Shown: positions 1 through 14,062, counted from the first letter of the stretch. The stretch: DNA of 64,000 nucleotides from Jackrogersella multiformis (GCA_902806575.1 CADCXD010000004.1:1054001-1118000); one strand, 5' to 3'. Notes: generated from the letters alone by a model not told the origin. Program-made: numbers and translations.

Positions 1-1
1 T

Positions 2-2068
2 AAGTTCGAGCAATTCAAGCCACACATCACAAACATCGGGAAGATTCTCAAGTACATCGAAACAGCATTCAACTCTAAGTTGGCGGCCGAATCTGAGGTT
101 ACTAGTTCACCTTCTACCTCTGTCTCCAGGGCTGTCTCCTCAGGGACTGCGGAAGCAACCTCGAAACAAAGTAGTACATCCTTTTCTCCCCTAAGCTCGC
201 TTCAATCTCAAGTCAAGACCCCCTCCCTACCAAAGGAAATGGCATCATTCAAAGCTCCTAAGTTCGGTCGTAAAAAGATTGAACCTGAGGTCACGATGCC
301 CAAAGCGCCGTCGCAACTATTGTCTGGGCGAGGCGTTGGAGGCTTCAAGACTCCGTCGCTAAAGGGGTTCGGGTGGAAAGACTTAGAGACTTCCCAATCA
401 AACACAACACCAACTGAGGTTGAGACACCGAAAGATGGGCCAGAGGTTTCTAGTCTACCATCGACCCCTGTGACACCATCCCTAACAATATCAGACGCCC
501 CAAAACATTCATTGGATGAACAGGTCTTGGCCTATATTAGCAGCATCAATGTTACCGACGAGACTAGCAAAGATGATGGCAAGAGAGGAGACAAAACAAC
601 TCCTGAACCAAAGCTACCACCCGAATTGGCAAGCCTACTGGCCGAAATGCCAGCACGCGAATTTTCAAAGCCGCAAATGAAACCTGAAGATGTCGATACC
701 ATGATCTCGCCAAATCCCATCATCATCAAGAACTCAGGGATTGAGGGCTTATTCGATATCCAACGAGTCGTCGTGTCAATGGCGCAGCCCGAAAAGCTTC
801 GTAGACAGATCAAGAACGCCGTCAGTCCGCACCAAAGGATTACCGGCTGGTGTATCATTAGCACCGGCTTTGCCAGTTAGTATATCTCATCGTTAATTAC
901 ACCCAATATTTCCTGCATAGGGTGACTGATTAATGACTCAATACTACAGGGGTCATAGTCAGCTTTTCATGTCCGAAACACATCCTCGAAAAGGAGCTTG
1001 ACATCATCCAAGCAGTTGAGGGTAAGGTTTTGAAGGGAAAGAGTCAAGACGAGAAGTCTAGTAGTGACATAAGCGCAAGCGGGGATGGCTCGACGAAAAA
1101 TAGTCAAGGCGGAGCACAAGTTGCGGATACAGCCTGGCAGAGAACGATCAAGACCAGGTTTAACGCCCCCGAACTTACGAGGAAAGACAAAGATGATGAC
1201 ATCGACTTAGAGGGACCGGAATTTGAGAAAGTCAGAGTGGAAGGCGCTCGGGTAAGCAGGATGATTGGGTTCGTCCAAGAATCAAACCTCACAGAGGTCG
1301 CGGGTGAATGGGTTCTCGCTCGGTTTTCCGGGGTTACGGGTGCGAAATGGTTCCTTTGTTACCTGGAACTAGGCGGCTCCGGGCGCGATTTCTATGGCCA
1401 TCGGATTGCGACGGATGAAATCGATTTTCGTAATGCGTCCCCTGAGATGGGTCTCATAAAGTACTGGGAGTATTACAGTAAGCATAACACCGAGTTCCAT
1501 ATTACTCTATTTACTCCCGTATATTCCCATTGACGGTATGTACTAACTACACACTCTACAGTGATGCAGAAGAAGTACAGACTCTGCAGCATCTTACAAA
1601 AACTGGTTGAAAGCAAGGATTGGGGTAGCTTTAAGACGGAGATGGGTCAAAATATCGCTATGAGGGTGGCCAAGGAAACTGGTCTCGACGTCCAGGGAGA
1701 TGATTCTGAAGGAGATTCCGACGATGAAGACAATGCAAATATATCCGGTACGCTGAAGGATCTAGGTGGGATGGCATTGACCATGGCTGGAGCTGGCCTC
1801 GTACAGCAGTTCTACGAGTGGCAAGCAGAGTACCTGCAAAAGAACCTTTCCGCCGACGTCCTAAAGAAGTTCCCAGCACATATGCAGACCGCGATGGAAA
1901 GCCTTGACGACAACAAGGACTTGATGCCTTCCAGTAAGTTGTTTCTAGTCATTTCTTTCGCACTTTCTAGGCTATTACGTCTGTGCACCTGTCTTACTGT
2001 GTATTATAAGGCTTCTAATTCCCATTGTTATAGTGTTTCACTCTGCGAAGACGATTCATATGTTCTAA
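2..2068 (+). CDS. Fungal protein of unknown function, 5'-truncated by the window edge
   Basis: I do not recognise the family. Four exons join in one frame: 2-875, 950-1477, 1562-1933 and 2034-2068 (TAA). The introns have GTTAGT, GTAAGC and GTAAGT donors, and the second contains a perfect TACTAAC branch site at 1541. The frame is open from the first bases (KFEQFKPHITN...), so the start lies to the left of the window. The visible part is 602 residues. A Ser/Thr/Pro-rich, probably disordered stretch covers roughly residues 30-200. It is followed by a more ordered region (GIEGLFDIQRVVVSMAQPEK), an acidic DSEGDSDDEDN tract and a C-terminal helical part (GGMALTMAGAGLVQQFYEW). The last exon encodes only about 12 residues; the alternative acceptor at 2010 would end the protein sooner. 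No catalytic motif is visible. The gene model is firm, the function unknown. Confidence 0.75.
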
Positions 2069-2810
2069 GACTACCCATCCCCTCACACACTTTCTTTCTT
2101 TTGCTTCTTGGTTATTTCGTCGAAACATGAAGGGTGAGCAAGGAATTACTTCGTAGCGCTTATGCGACGGAAACATTAAGAGGTGGTAGGCGTGGTCAGC
2201 TGGATAATTAGATTAGCCAGCAGGTTATGAAATCATCCCAGTGGAAAATAAATCGAAACAAGCTGGAAGTATGTGATTTAAGAATAGGCATAAGCTAACT
2301 TCGTTACAAACCATTTTGTCTCTTGCTTGTGCTAGAAGAATACCCCTAATCTATAGAAACTGGTAGTGTTGCCTATAGAATAGAAAATAAAGGGGCTTAA
2401 ACTCGAAGGCACCTGAACATTCCATGCGAGGAATCTACATTAATCATTTTATAACAAAAGGCATTAAAAAGGATGCCAGTAACTTAGGGTTGGATCTTCC
2501 AACACTTAATTCTATATAAATAAGATCAAGACACCTCACCCTCTTGAGTTAAGCTATCTTCTTCAATCATCCCCGCAATCAAGAACTACCATCTATTACC
2601 CTTCAGTCAACACCTCATTCCATGAGCATCGTATCTCATATTAGATGAATGCAAGCCCTCATTATCAGAGCATACATAAGAAACATACACCGGGGCAGAC
2701 AGGGGAAGGTTAATGAGAACTGATGATACATGTTGGCCTAGTCCTCATACCGCTTTCCAGAGAACACTTGCCGTCATCCCATATTCAGTGTCTCTTCAAG
2801 AAACTACACA
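2069..2810. other. Intergenic region with a TATA-like promoter element
   Basis: No coding signal is seen between the unknown gene and the 2EXR gene. A TATA-like stretch (tctatataaataag, about 2510-2523) lies roughly 290 bp before the 2EXR ATG and is followed by a CT/CA-rich segment, as is usual near fungal transcription starts. The short open frame at 2713-2982 overlaps the 2EXR gene in another phase and is a shadow. Confidence 0.4.
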
Positions 2811-3262
2811 ATGCCTGGGTTTACCGATCTTCCTCCTGAGATCCGAGTTCTTATTTGGGAGTTCTGCCTCCCCGGTCCACGCAATGTCACCTATAACGGT
2901 TTCCGCCACACACCAGCACCTGTCGTCGTCCACATATGCACAGAATCGCGTGCCGTGGCACAGAAGAAGTCGTATGAGCTAGCCTTCTCCGTCGACGATA
3001 AGGATGCTTGGCTTAGTCTATTGCATAATTCGCATTTTATCTGGTTCAACTTCTCTAAGGATAGGTTTTGTTTTAATACTGCTGCTAGTATTAACATCGA
3101 TCATAGGCCTAGCCTTAGAAACTTCCACCGCTTGCGCTCAATTGGCCTCCCGTGTTTGCCACTTCCCAATTATTTTAGTCCGTTTAAGGCAGACCGTTTT
3201 AATGATAAAATATATAAAGATATCTTCCCACGGTTAAAAAAACTCATAATTTATAAGAATCT
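2811..3262 (+). pseudogene. 2EXR-domain protein, 5' half, cut off by an LTR retrotransposon
   Basis: The N-terminus FTDLPPEIRVLIWEFCLPGPR, followed by VVVHICTESRAVAQ, is the signature of the 2EXR family. These are F-box-like fungal proteins of unknown biochemical role, often present in large numbers per genome. The reading frame runs from ATG 2811 up to the element boundary at 3263 and then continues a few codons into the LTR before a chance stop at 3270-3272. The last 80 bases or so before the boundary are already A+T biased (RLKKLIIYKN), which fits RIP leaking out of the element. The missing C-terminal half is on the minus strand at 14305-14063. Codon phase at the break (AAT CT, formerly AGT CC) matches the distant half exactly. 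The rejoined gene would encode about 229 residues. The gene is presumably inactive here. Confidence 0.8.
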
Positions 3263-3425
3263 TATTATATAAATAAGCTTTATAAAATAAAATATAATTA
3301 ATATATATATATAAATTATTACGCTTTATTTTATAAAATAAAAATAAAAATTAAAAACATTAAAATTATAAAAAATTATTATTTAAAATTAAATTATAAT
3401 TTTAAACTTTATTACTTTTATTATA
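3263..3425 (+). repeat. Left LTR of element 1 (heavily RIP-mutated)
   Basis: Its outer end tattatataaataagctt aligns, with transitions only, to the reverse complement of the right end of element 2 (tgtcatacgaataagctt). Its inner end, near 3407-3425, aligns to the lightly mutated right LTR end (ccttattatccttgtcaca). It is shorter than the right copy because of an internal length difference next to the TA-rich core. Confidence 0.75.
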
Positions 3426-6400
3426 AATAATTTTATTTTAATTATTTATAAATAATTAATTTACTTTAAAATTTTATTATTAAAATATATTATATTAATA
3501 TTATTTATTAATTTTATTATTATATATATTATTATAATTATAAAAAAAGTTTATATTTTATTATTTCGTAAATATTTAAATTAAATACTTATATTTTAAG
3601 TTTATTATTTATTAATTTATAAAAAAAATTTAAATAATAAATAATCCTTTAAATTTTTAATAATTTTAATAACTTTTAAAATTATAAATTAATTATATAA
3701 AATATTAAAAAATAATTTTTTTATAAAAAAATATATAAACTTTATATATATTAACGTAAAAACCTACCGTTAATTTAATAATTTAAAAACTTATATTTAA
3801 ATTATTTTTAATAAATTTAATATTTAATTAACTTTTAATAAATTAATTAATATTAACTTTATTTTAAAAAGTATTAAAAAATATATTATATTAAAAACGT
3901 TAATTAAATTACGTTTTTTAAACGAAAAAATTTAATATATTTTAAAATAATTAAAAAAACTTAAGTATAATTTAATTTTATTAAAATTAACCTTTTTATA
4001 TTTAAAAAAGATTTGTTTTAAAAAAAACCGTTGAAATACTTAATAATAATTTAGATAATTTTAATTTAAATAATTAATTTTAAAACTTTAAATTATTTAA
4101 AATAATTTCTTTTTTATATTATAATTATTATTAATATAATATTAATATATAATAAAAAAATATTAAATATAAATATTATTAAATTTAAAAAACTTAATTT
4201 TAATAATATCTTTTTTTAAAATAAAAAAATAAAAGTTATTAATTATTAAAAAATAATATATATAATTTATATTATTTTTTTTATTTTACGTTATTAAAAA
4301 AATTATTTCTTTTAAATTAATTTTAAATTAAACGTTTTAAATAATAAATATAATATTTATAAAAAGTTATAATTATATAATTTATATATTAAAAATAGCT
4401 CGTACTTTATATTTATTAACTTTATTTCGCGATATAAACTTTGCTTTTATTTTTAAAAATAATTATTATTTTAAAACTTTTATTTTAATTTATTAATATA
4501 TAATATATAATAATATTTCGCTTTTATTATATCGTAATAATTTATACTTTATCGTTAAATTAATTAATCGCAATAAATTAACGTAATAAAAACTTAATTA
4601 ATAATTATTAAACTTTAAATATTATTAAACTTTAAACATTTTACGATTATTTTTTTCGTTACTTTATTTTTTATTATTATTAATTAAATTTAATTACGTT
4701 ATTATTTTTTTATAACATTATAATTTACGTATTAACGTTATTTTAATAAAATAAAGTTTTTTTTTTGTTTTTTTTTATAACTTTAAACTTTAATAACGAT
4801 AATATCTTATAAATTATTACTTTTATTTATAATTATTAAAACTTTTAAATAATATAAAAATTATATTAATCGCGTTTAAATAATTTATTATTTTATATAA
4901 ATATATTATTAAATATAAAATTAACTTTTTTATTAATATAAAGTTTTTATATTATATAAAATTTAATAATAAAAACGTTATTTTATAACTTTTAATAAAT
5001 ATTAAACGTTTAAAAGTTTAAGCGAGCATTTAATAAAATGTTAAAAATTATATTATAACTTATTTTATTAAATTTAAAGGTTTTTATTTTAATATTAACT
5101 TTAATATCGAATTTTTACTTTAATTATTTTTATATATTAACCGATAAAATTAATTTTTTAATTAATTTAAATCTTATAATAGTATTAATTTTTTTAATAT
5201 TATTAACGTTATTATAATTTTTATTAATTTATAACTTAAAAATATAATTTATAATAACTTTAATAATTACTTTAAGTTATTTAATAATTATTTTAACGTT
5301 TATATTTAATTTATAAATTAATTTATTTATATTATTAATTTTATATTAAAAAATTTAATCGTAAATATAAATAATTATACCGCGAAAAGTTAATGTTAAT
5401 AAAGTTATATAAGTAATTATATAAAGCTTTAAAGTTAATTTTTTATATTTTTAAATTTTTTATTAAAAAATTAAGTTATAAGTAATTAAGTTAATATTAT
5501 TTATTATATATTTATTATTTATCGTGTTTTTTTTCTCGTAATAAAAGTATTTAATTTAATCGATTAATCGAAATTTAAAATAAAATAACTTAAATAATAA
5601 TTAATTAACTTATTTAACTTCTCGTTTTAAAATTAAAATAACTTTTAATAAATAAATTTAATTAACTTTAAAAATTATAACTTTATTAATTAATTTTATT
5701 TTTAAATTAATATATAAATTTTAAATATACATTATAAAATAAGCTATAATTTTATTTATAATTAAACGTTAAATCGTTAATAAGCCGTTTAACGGTTTAA
5801 TTAATAACGTGTTAATATTTATATAATCGTAAAAAAATAAAACGAATTATTAATTAATATTAAAAAATTAAACGATTTATAATATCGGTTATTTTATAAC
5901 GAACGTAAATAATTTTATAATAATAAATAATTTTTTTATTAAAAGTAATAATACGTATTAACGTAATAAATATATATAAATAAATTTTATTTAAGTAATT
6001 TATTAAAAACTTACGAAGGTCGTAAAAATTAAAGGTAATTTTTATAAATTATTTCGTGGTAATTTATAAAATTAATAAATAAATCAAATATTTATTAAAA
6101 AAAGTAAAAAATATAAAACGATACGAAATAAATTTTTAAAACGTTATTTAATTAATATAAAATCCATATATTAAAAGCTTTAATATTTTTTAAAAAACCG
6201 AAGTATATTTTAAAGCTTTATTTTAAAAATATATTTATTAAAATATAATTATTCAATATTTAAATTAATTACGAATATATAATAAATAACGATAATTTAT
6301 AATAAATTAAACCTGGAATTTAAAGTAATAAATATTATTAATTTAAAGTCGATTATAATAATTATAAACGTTTATTTTAAGTATTTAAATAAGAAATAAT

Positions 6401-9400
6401 CGATATAACGTAAATAAATATTAATAAAAAAAAGTAAAAACTTAAAAATTAATATTAAGCTTTATATAATATTTAATAATATATTTATATAAAATATTTT
6501 TTAAACGATATTAAGTTATTTAAAAATATTTAACTTATTTATTATAATTACGATAATATAATACCTTATATTAATTAATTAACGTCGAAATAATTATAAT
6601 TTTAATAATTATAATTAAAATTATAATCGAAATTATAATCGAAGTTACGATTAATATAACGATAAATAAAATAATAAACGTCGAGGTAATAATCGATAAA
6701 ATTATTATCGTTATAATTATAAACGTAATTATAATATTCGTAATTATTATAATAATAAATATTATAATAATTATCCTCGTTTTTATTAAAAATATTAAAA
6801 GAAAATAAAAAGTCGTTTTAACGACGATATATATTTATAAAATAAAGTTAAATATAAATAAAACGAAAAAGATTATAAAAAAAATAAAAAAGATTTATAA
6901 GTAAATAATTATTTTTTAATAAAAAAATACTTAATAAATAAATTTAAAACTTTTATACTTTACTTTTTATTTTTTAATAATAAATTATTAATTATAAAAA
7001 AACGTATATATTAAAAATATTATAAAATATTTCATATTAAACTTAATTATTTTAAATATATATACGTTAATAAATATATAAAACTTAAATATTTATAATT
7101 ACCTCGAAAAGTAAAATAAGCAATAAAAATTTAATTTAAAATTAAGAAAGTTATTAATGTTTATTTTATTTAAAAATAAATAAAAACGAAAATATAAATA
7201 ACATAATTAAAAGATTTTATTAAAAATTACGAAATATTTAAATTAAATAAACTTATATATATATATAAAATAATCTTAAGAAAATTAATTATAAAAATTA
7301 AAGTTAAATTTTCGATTAAATTTTAAAGAAAAATAATATATAAACGATAAGTTTAAATTTAAGTTTTAATAAAAATATAAATTAATTATTTAAGTTTTTA
7401 ATTTAATTTATTAATGGAAAATAATTTTTTCAGAAAATACGACGTAATTATCGATTATAATAAAATATATATAATTTTAATATTATATTTTAAATTTTAA
7501 ATATTAATAAAATATCGTCGTTTAAAAGGTTAAATATAATAACGAGTTTTAATTATAAATTCATTTTTTATTTTCGTTAAAATAATAATATTTATTTTAA
7601 TTTATCGTACGAAAAAAACTTTATTTTTTACGTTAAAATAAAAAGCGTAATAAATAATATTTATAATATAAATATATTTAAAAAAATCGCTTTTTTAAAC
7701 ACGTTTAATAAGTTTATAATTTTACGACGTAATATTAAAATCGAAGTAATTAAAGAAATTACCGAAAAAAAGGTGTAAATACTTTATAAAAAAAGGCTAA
7801 TTTAACGTAAATATATATAATGTTTTAACGTGAAAAAAACGACTTATTAATAAAATTTTAAAAGTTTTATTATTAATTAATAAATCTTTTATTAATTTAT
7901 AGTTATTATTAAAAATAAAACGATGTTTTATCGAAGTAAATACACCGATTTTAAGTATATTTAAACTTAAAAATATTTTAAAGCTTATAATTAAAAAAAG
8001 CGTATATATTTATAATTTTAACTTTTTTTCAACTTAACGATTATTTATTTTAATAAATAAATGAAATATTTAACGCGATTGTAATATTATCGATATATTA
8101 AAAAAAGAAAAAATAATAATTAATTTAATTAACAGTTAATAAAAAACGTATAAACTTAAATATATATATCCGTTAAATATATAAAATAAAAAATTCTTTA
8201 ATAAAATTTTCGATTAAATATATAATTAAAATAAAATAAAATAATAAAAAATAATTATATCGTTTAATTATCTTTGTTTTATTATTTAAAAACTTATTAA
8301 CGATAAAAAAAAAGTTAAATAATTATTAACTTTAAATTATTAAATAAAAATACTTTAATTAATATTTACTTATTATTACGTTAAAAAAATCGTTTAAAAA
8401 CTATAAGAAAAAAAAGTTTTTAACGTTATAAATAAAGCTTTATTTTTTTATTAATTATTTATTACGTTTAAGTATAAAAATAATATAACGGTAATATTAT
8501 TAAAAGGTTTAAAAATCTTTAACGTTACGTTAATAAAATTAAATTTTTTTAACCTTTACGTAACGATTTATAAATTAAAGATTAAAGCTTTTTTAAAATT
8601 TTATTAAAGTATATATTAACGATATAATAATATTTAATAACATTAAAAAATAATATAAAATTTATATTATTATTAAAAAAATTATTTCTCGATTTTCCAT
8701 CGATCACTTTACTCGGGTTTTTAATTAATAAATTAAAAATCGTTATTATAAACGATAAATTAAACGTAATTAAAAAGATTTTAATACCGTAAATATTAAT
8801 TAATTTAAAAATATATATTAATATAATAAAGTTTTTACGGAAATATATCTTATAATATTAATAAAAAATTAAGCCTTTATAAAATAAAAAAATAAAAAAG
8901 TTAATTAAGAAAAAGATTTAATATAAGATTTCTTCGAAATCTTAATATAAACGTTAATATATTATAAAAACCATATATATACCGATAAAAAACGAATTAA
9001 ATTCGTTTAAAATATTATAAAATAAATTATTAAACCTAACGATATTAACGTATTAAGATTTTAATTAAATAACGTTTTTAAAAATAAATATATTAAAATA
9101 AAAAGGTTTTAAAATTATAATATTTCATATAAATATATTTTAAAAGAAAATTAATATAAAAATTAACGTAATTTATTTAATTATATTTTTATTAAAGGTT
9201 TTAATAAAAGTTATTTATTTAATTTAAGTTTATAAAAATAATAAAGTTTAATTATAACTTTATATACGATTAATTATTATTTTAATAAATTATAATACGA
9301 CGAAAGGTATCGTTAATTAAACGACACTTAAAATAAATAATAAGTTAATAATTACTTTAATATATTTATTTTAATTTAACTTTAATATTTATTATATCCT

Positions 9401-12400
9401 TAAAAAATTAAATTAAATTTTAAATATATTATCTCGTTTATTAATATAAAATAATATAAAAGATTTAATAAAATAAAAAAACAAAATAAAATTAACTTTT
9501 AAAGATATTTTAAATAAATTTATTTATATATTTATTAAACTTACGTTAAATAATAAATTTAAAAAAATATTAAAAGGTTATAATTATAATAAACGATTAA
9601 ATCGTTTATATATTATTCTTTAAAAAACTAATAAAAGTAAAGATATAATTAAATAATTTTAATATAAATTACGAAACGATTTTATATATTATATTAAATT
9701 AAAATAAATATTTTATAAGTTAAAATTAATTTATATTTATAACTTTTTATAAAAAATTTAAAAATACGTTAAATATATTTTAATTATTATAAAAATCGGA
9801 TCGAACGTTTAAAGCGTTACGATAAATTAAAACTTATAAACTTATCGTTTTAATTATTTTATATAATAATTTAAAACTTTATTATAAGTTTATTAAAAGT
9901 TTTAAATAAAAAATATATATAATTTATTAAAAAACTTTATTTATTTTAATGTAATAATAATAATTATATATAAATTTAATAAAAAAACGATCTTAATATT
10001 TAAAAATATTAAATATAAAGCTTATTATTAAGTTACGTTATTTTTTAAAATATTTTATATAAAATAATTTTAAATAAAAACGTTAAATTTAATAATAAAA
10101 TATAATAAACGTTATTTACTTAATTTAAAATGTTATTAATTATATTAATAAATTATTATTTCTAAATTAATAATACGACGAAACGACGTAATTAAAAAAT
10201 CGAGGTAATAATCCGGTATTATTATTTATTAAACGATATATCGTGGTTAAAAATAATTTTAACGTTATAATATAACTTTAATAATATTAAATTATTAATA
10301 ATTAAAAGGTTACTTAATAAATTAATATATAATTTTAAGTTACGAATTATTATTATTTCGTTAATAGTATTAAAAAACGTAATTAATTATAATATATTAA
10401 AATAATATTATTAAAAAAAAGTAAAAGAATATATTAACTTTATAATTATTAAAATAAAAACTTATTATAATTTAAAATATAATTTAATTTTTTTAAAAAA
10501 GATAAATTAATTTATTTTAAATTATATAAAAGTTATATATTATTAAATAAATCGGTTTATAAATAATTAATATAACGTATTAAACCGTTATTAATTTTAA
10601 AACGAATTAATAAATTTACGTATAAGTTTAAATTATTTAATAATTAATAAAATTATAAAATTATATTAATAAATTAATTATTTAAAATCCTTAAAAGAAA
10701 AAATCCTTACGTAAAAAAATAATCGTAATTAAGTTAAATTATTATAAAAAGAGATAATAATAATTAAGTGTTATACGAAATTAAAAAACTATTAAATTAA
10801 CGAGTAAATAAATAAAAAAAACGTTTTATTTTTAAATATTTCGTATAATAAAAAGATTATTTATTAATTTTCGATTAATAATATTTAAAAAGTTTATTTA
10901 TTTAAAATATAATAATATTATTAAACGATTACGATAAAAAATACTTTTTATCATTTAATTAATTTTATATTAATTTTATTAATAAATTATAACTTTTTAA
11001 TATATAATTTTTTAAAAATATATAAACTTTTAACGATATATTTTCGAAATTAATTAACGAATTAATTATAAATAAATAATAATATACGTTAAATATTAAA
11101 ATAATTATATATATATTAAAAAAACGATTTATTAAAAAGATATTATTAAATTATATTAATAATAATTAATCGATTCTTTTTATTTAATTATTAATACCGC
11201 CGAAAAAATTAATAAAATTATAAGTTATAATTTTAATAAAAGAATTATTAAAAGTTATAAAATTAAAATTTATTATAATACGAAAAATATAATTTACGAA
11301 TAACGTTAAAAAATAAATAAAAACGTAAATAAATTATAAGTTATTAAGTAATTACGATTAAAATAATAATTATAATTATTATTAAAGTTTTTACTTAAAA
11401 AAAAGTTAAATATTTCGGTATTTAAATTATAATAATATTAAAATAATTTATAAATATATTAATGCTTATTTAATAACGATAAGGTAAAATATATTTACTT
11501 ATATTTATATTTTTTATTTACTTTTATTAAAAAAAAGTTTTATAATAAAAATTTTTTATTTTTTAATTTTTTTTAAATCGTTATTTTATAAAATAACTTT
11601 TTATATTAAAAAAAAAGATTTTAAATATTTATAAAATTTAAAAAAAATTTATTTTCATTAAATATAATATTTTTATTATTAAATATATAAAAATAAATAA
11701 AAGTTTAAAATTAATTATTTAAAATTTTTAATAATTAAATATTAAAAATATTAATAAAATTAAATCTTTTATTACGTTTTATTTTAATATTTTTAATTAA
11801 TAATAATAATAAATTTATTTTTTAAAATAAAATAAAATTTAATAATTTAATTAAAAATTTTATTAAATAATATTAAAAATTATATAATATACTTTTAAAT
11901 ATTATTTTTAATAAAAATTTTAATTTTTCATTTTATATAAATATTTTATTTTACTTATAAATTAATAAATAAATAAAACGCCTTAATTAAATTTTAAAAA
12001 TTTATTTTAAAACTTTCGTTAATTATAAAATAAATAATTAAAAAAACTTATTTATAATTATAAAATTTATTTATAATATTATTATTTAATAATTTATAAT
12101 AATTTATAAATATATTAAGTAATTTTAAAAATAAATTATATATATATTAAATAATATAAATATATAAAAACATTTAAAACATTTAAAATAAAAAATATAT
12201 TAATTTTTAAAATAAATTAACTTATAATATTATATATAAAAAATATATAATTTATTTTATATTTTATTTATTAAACTTTACCGTATTAATAATTAAAAAT
12301 TTCTTAACTTTAATTAAATTTTACGTAAAATAACCTTAATAAAATTTAAAAATTATTAAATAAAATAAAATATTTTATAAAATAAAAAAATTAATCGATT

Positions 12401-12486
12401 AAAAAATATTAAATTTATAAATAATATATTAATAAATTTTATAATTTTATAATTATTTAATATATTTAAAAAAATATAAAATAAAA

Positions 12487-12684
12487 TATTATATAAATAA
12501 ATTTTATAAAATAAAGTATAATTAATAAATATAAAATTATAAAATAAATTTAATTAAAAGATTTAATTAATATATATATAAATTATTACGCCTCGTTTCG
12601 TAAAAAAAGGCAAGGACCTTAAGATTATAAAGAATTATTATTTAAAATTAAATTACAATTCTAAGCCTTATTATCCTTGTCACA
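12487..12684 (+). repeat. Right LTR of element 1
   Basis: It begins tattatataaataaat at 12487, as the left LTR does, and ends ccttgtcaca at 12684. The first half is saturated with RIP mutations. From about 12590 onward the copy is almost unmutated (acgcctcgtttcgtaaa, then aggaccttaagat), so it shows what the LTR looked like before RIP. Confidence 0.75.
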
Positions 12685-13570
12685 GCAAAGTAGAAAACAT
12701 CATCAATTATATTCATTATCCATAGGTACTTTGGCTGTGTCTCGGTGGCTAGCTAGGGCAACGAATTTAGATTATTCTCTATCTCTTGATTGACTCTTAG
12801 GTGGCGTACTTCTTTGATGAGAGCATCTTGGGTGGGATGGGATTCACTGTTCTGTACCTATTATAGGTCTTATTATGCTAAGGTTAAGAGCTTTGTTGAT
12901 AAACAAATTCTAAATTGAAGCTATTCGGATTAAATCTAGAACTATTGCACACTAAACTTAGATATATATAATAGAGGACAGGCTTTATCTGAGAGAAAGA
13001 AATTGAAGAAACTACCTTAGGTAGGTATAGGTCGATTGTACCTCTTATTTTCTTAGTACTACTAAATGAAGGCAAATTAGTCAGGTAGCCCCTGAGTGAA
13101 CATAATTTCATTCCCAATTAATCGTCATAATAAATACAAATAACCACTGCTGTGTTTGCTTACCTACCTAGGTACCTAGAAATAAATAATACGAACGAAA
13201 GGTGGGACTATCTACGTGCTCATGGAAAGTAATAGTATTTTAGGTACCTGACTGCCTGAAGGAAATTGAATTTTAGTAAAAATTTCATAGCTGATTCTAG
13301 GTAGATATCTCTGGAGACTTCTATGAAAATTCACGTCATTATCCTATAAATCATAATTCTTTAGGGGTAGTAGGCGGACGTTGCTAATAAGGGTCTTGAA
13401 CTTCGCTCCCCCAGTAGGTCCAGGCAATCATCACTCACTTGATTAGGTAGGTATTCACTCTCGCTAGTATTTATGTTATGTTAACACGGTTTATTACTAT
13501 TGTCAACTATGATAGGGAGCATCCCAGGTCCCACAACCAGCATATCCTCCTCTACTAGCACCCGAAGATC

Positions 13571-13809
13571 ATGGCGGCGTCACGCCTCCTCGGGACCTTC
13601 TTCGCTGTGATCTCCCTGACATCCCTGGCTCTCCCGATTATGGTCCTGTGTGTATTGTGACGACACTGGTGAGGCTCGTGGCCCTCATCCTCTCTACCAC
13701 CATGTTTTCTTCCATCATGTGCTGGATTATGGAGTCACGAAACTACGAGATCCTGGCGGCAACAGCAACCTACTGTGCCGTGATGGTTGTTATCGTGGGA
13801 AACTTGTGA
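13571..13809 (+). pseudogene. DUF6594-like C-terminal membrane segment, frameshifted
   Basis: Two frames together give the three-helix C-terminus typical of fungal DUF6594 proteins. SRLLGTFFAVISLTSLALPI-MVLCVL lies in the frame of ATG 13571. After a shift at about 13657 comes VTTLVRLVALILSTTMF, and then EILAATATYCAVMVVIVGNL with a TGA at 13807-13809. The first frame hits a TGA at 13658-13660, so a base is missing relative to an intact gene. No N-terminal DUF6594 part is visible upstream in the island. Function of the family is unknown. This is a decayed fragment, and the family call rests on my recollection of the AATAAYAAVLVVFVG-type ending. Confidence 0.6.
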
Positions 13810-14062
13810 GAATATGACAATAGAAATTAGTGTTATGTTAGTTTAGTGCCGCATGTAATTTCAGAGAGAATGGTCTGTACACCATCTATTCTTCTGAAAA
13901 AGTCATCGACGGCCCGTTGACCTTTGGTGTTATCCTAGGTCACCTCTATCCCTGAACCTTTAAGAATAATGTTAATAACAAACCACTGTCTTAGTAACCT
14001 CGATGTGTTGCTCATTTTTGGATGATAGTGGCACCCGTGTCTGCTGTGAATAACCTTCAATC

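Larger units (their letters stand above)
3263..12684 (+). mobile_element. RIP-degraded Ty3/Gypsy chromovirus (element 1), full length with both LTRs
   Basis: About 9.4 kb of nearly pure A/T, bounded by direct repeats at 3263-3425 and 12487-12684 that begin TGT and end ACA in the less mutated copies. Degraded plus-strand coding remains are in the order expected for Ty3/Gypsy. There is an Asn/Tyr/Arg-rich gag-like tract (about 6570-6800). Next is the end of an aspartic protease domain (RKYDVIIDYNK near 7430-7465). Reverse transcriptase shows VYINDIIIF at 8609-8635, a RIP form of the YxDD catalytic box, followed by the LQNKKTKKL-type connection near 8870. Integrase-like sequence lies around 9600-10650. 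A chromodomain follows at about 10774-10905 (YEIKKLL, then KDY), with Trp and Arg codons turned into stops. The element is coding-dead. The plus orientation comes from this domain order, because the LTR ends alone do not decide it. Confidence 0.85.

Noticed and set aside
12884..13117. 77-codon minus-strand frame in the island
   Set aside because: Low-complexity residues, no homology pattern, and no promoter or splice context.
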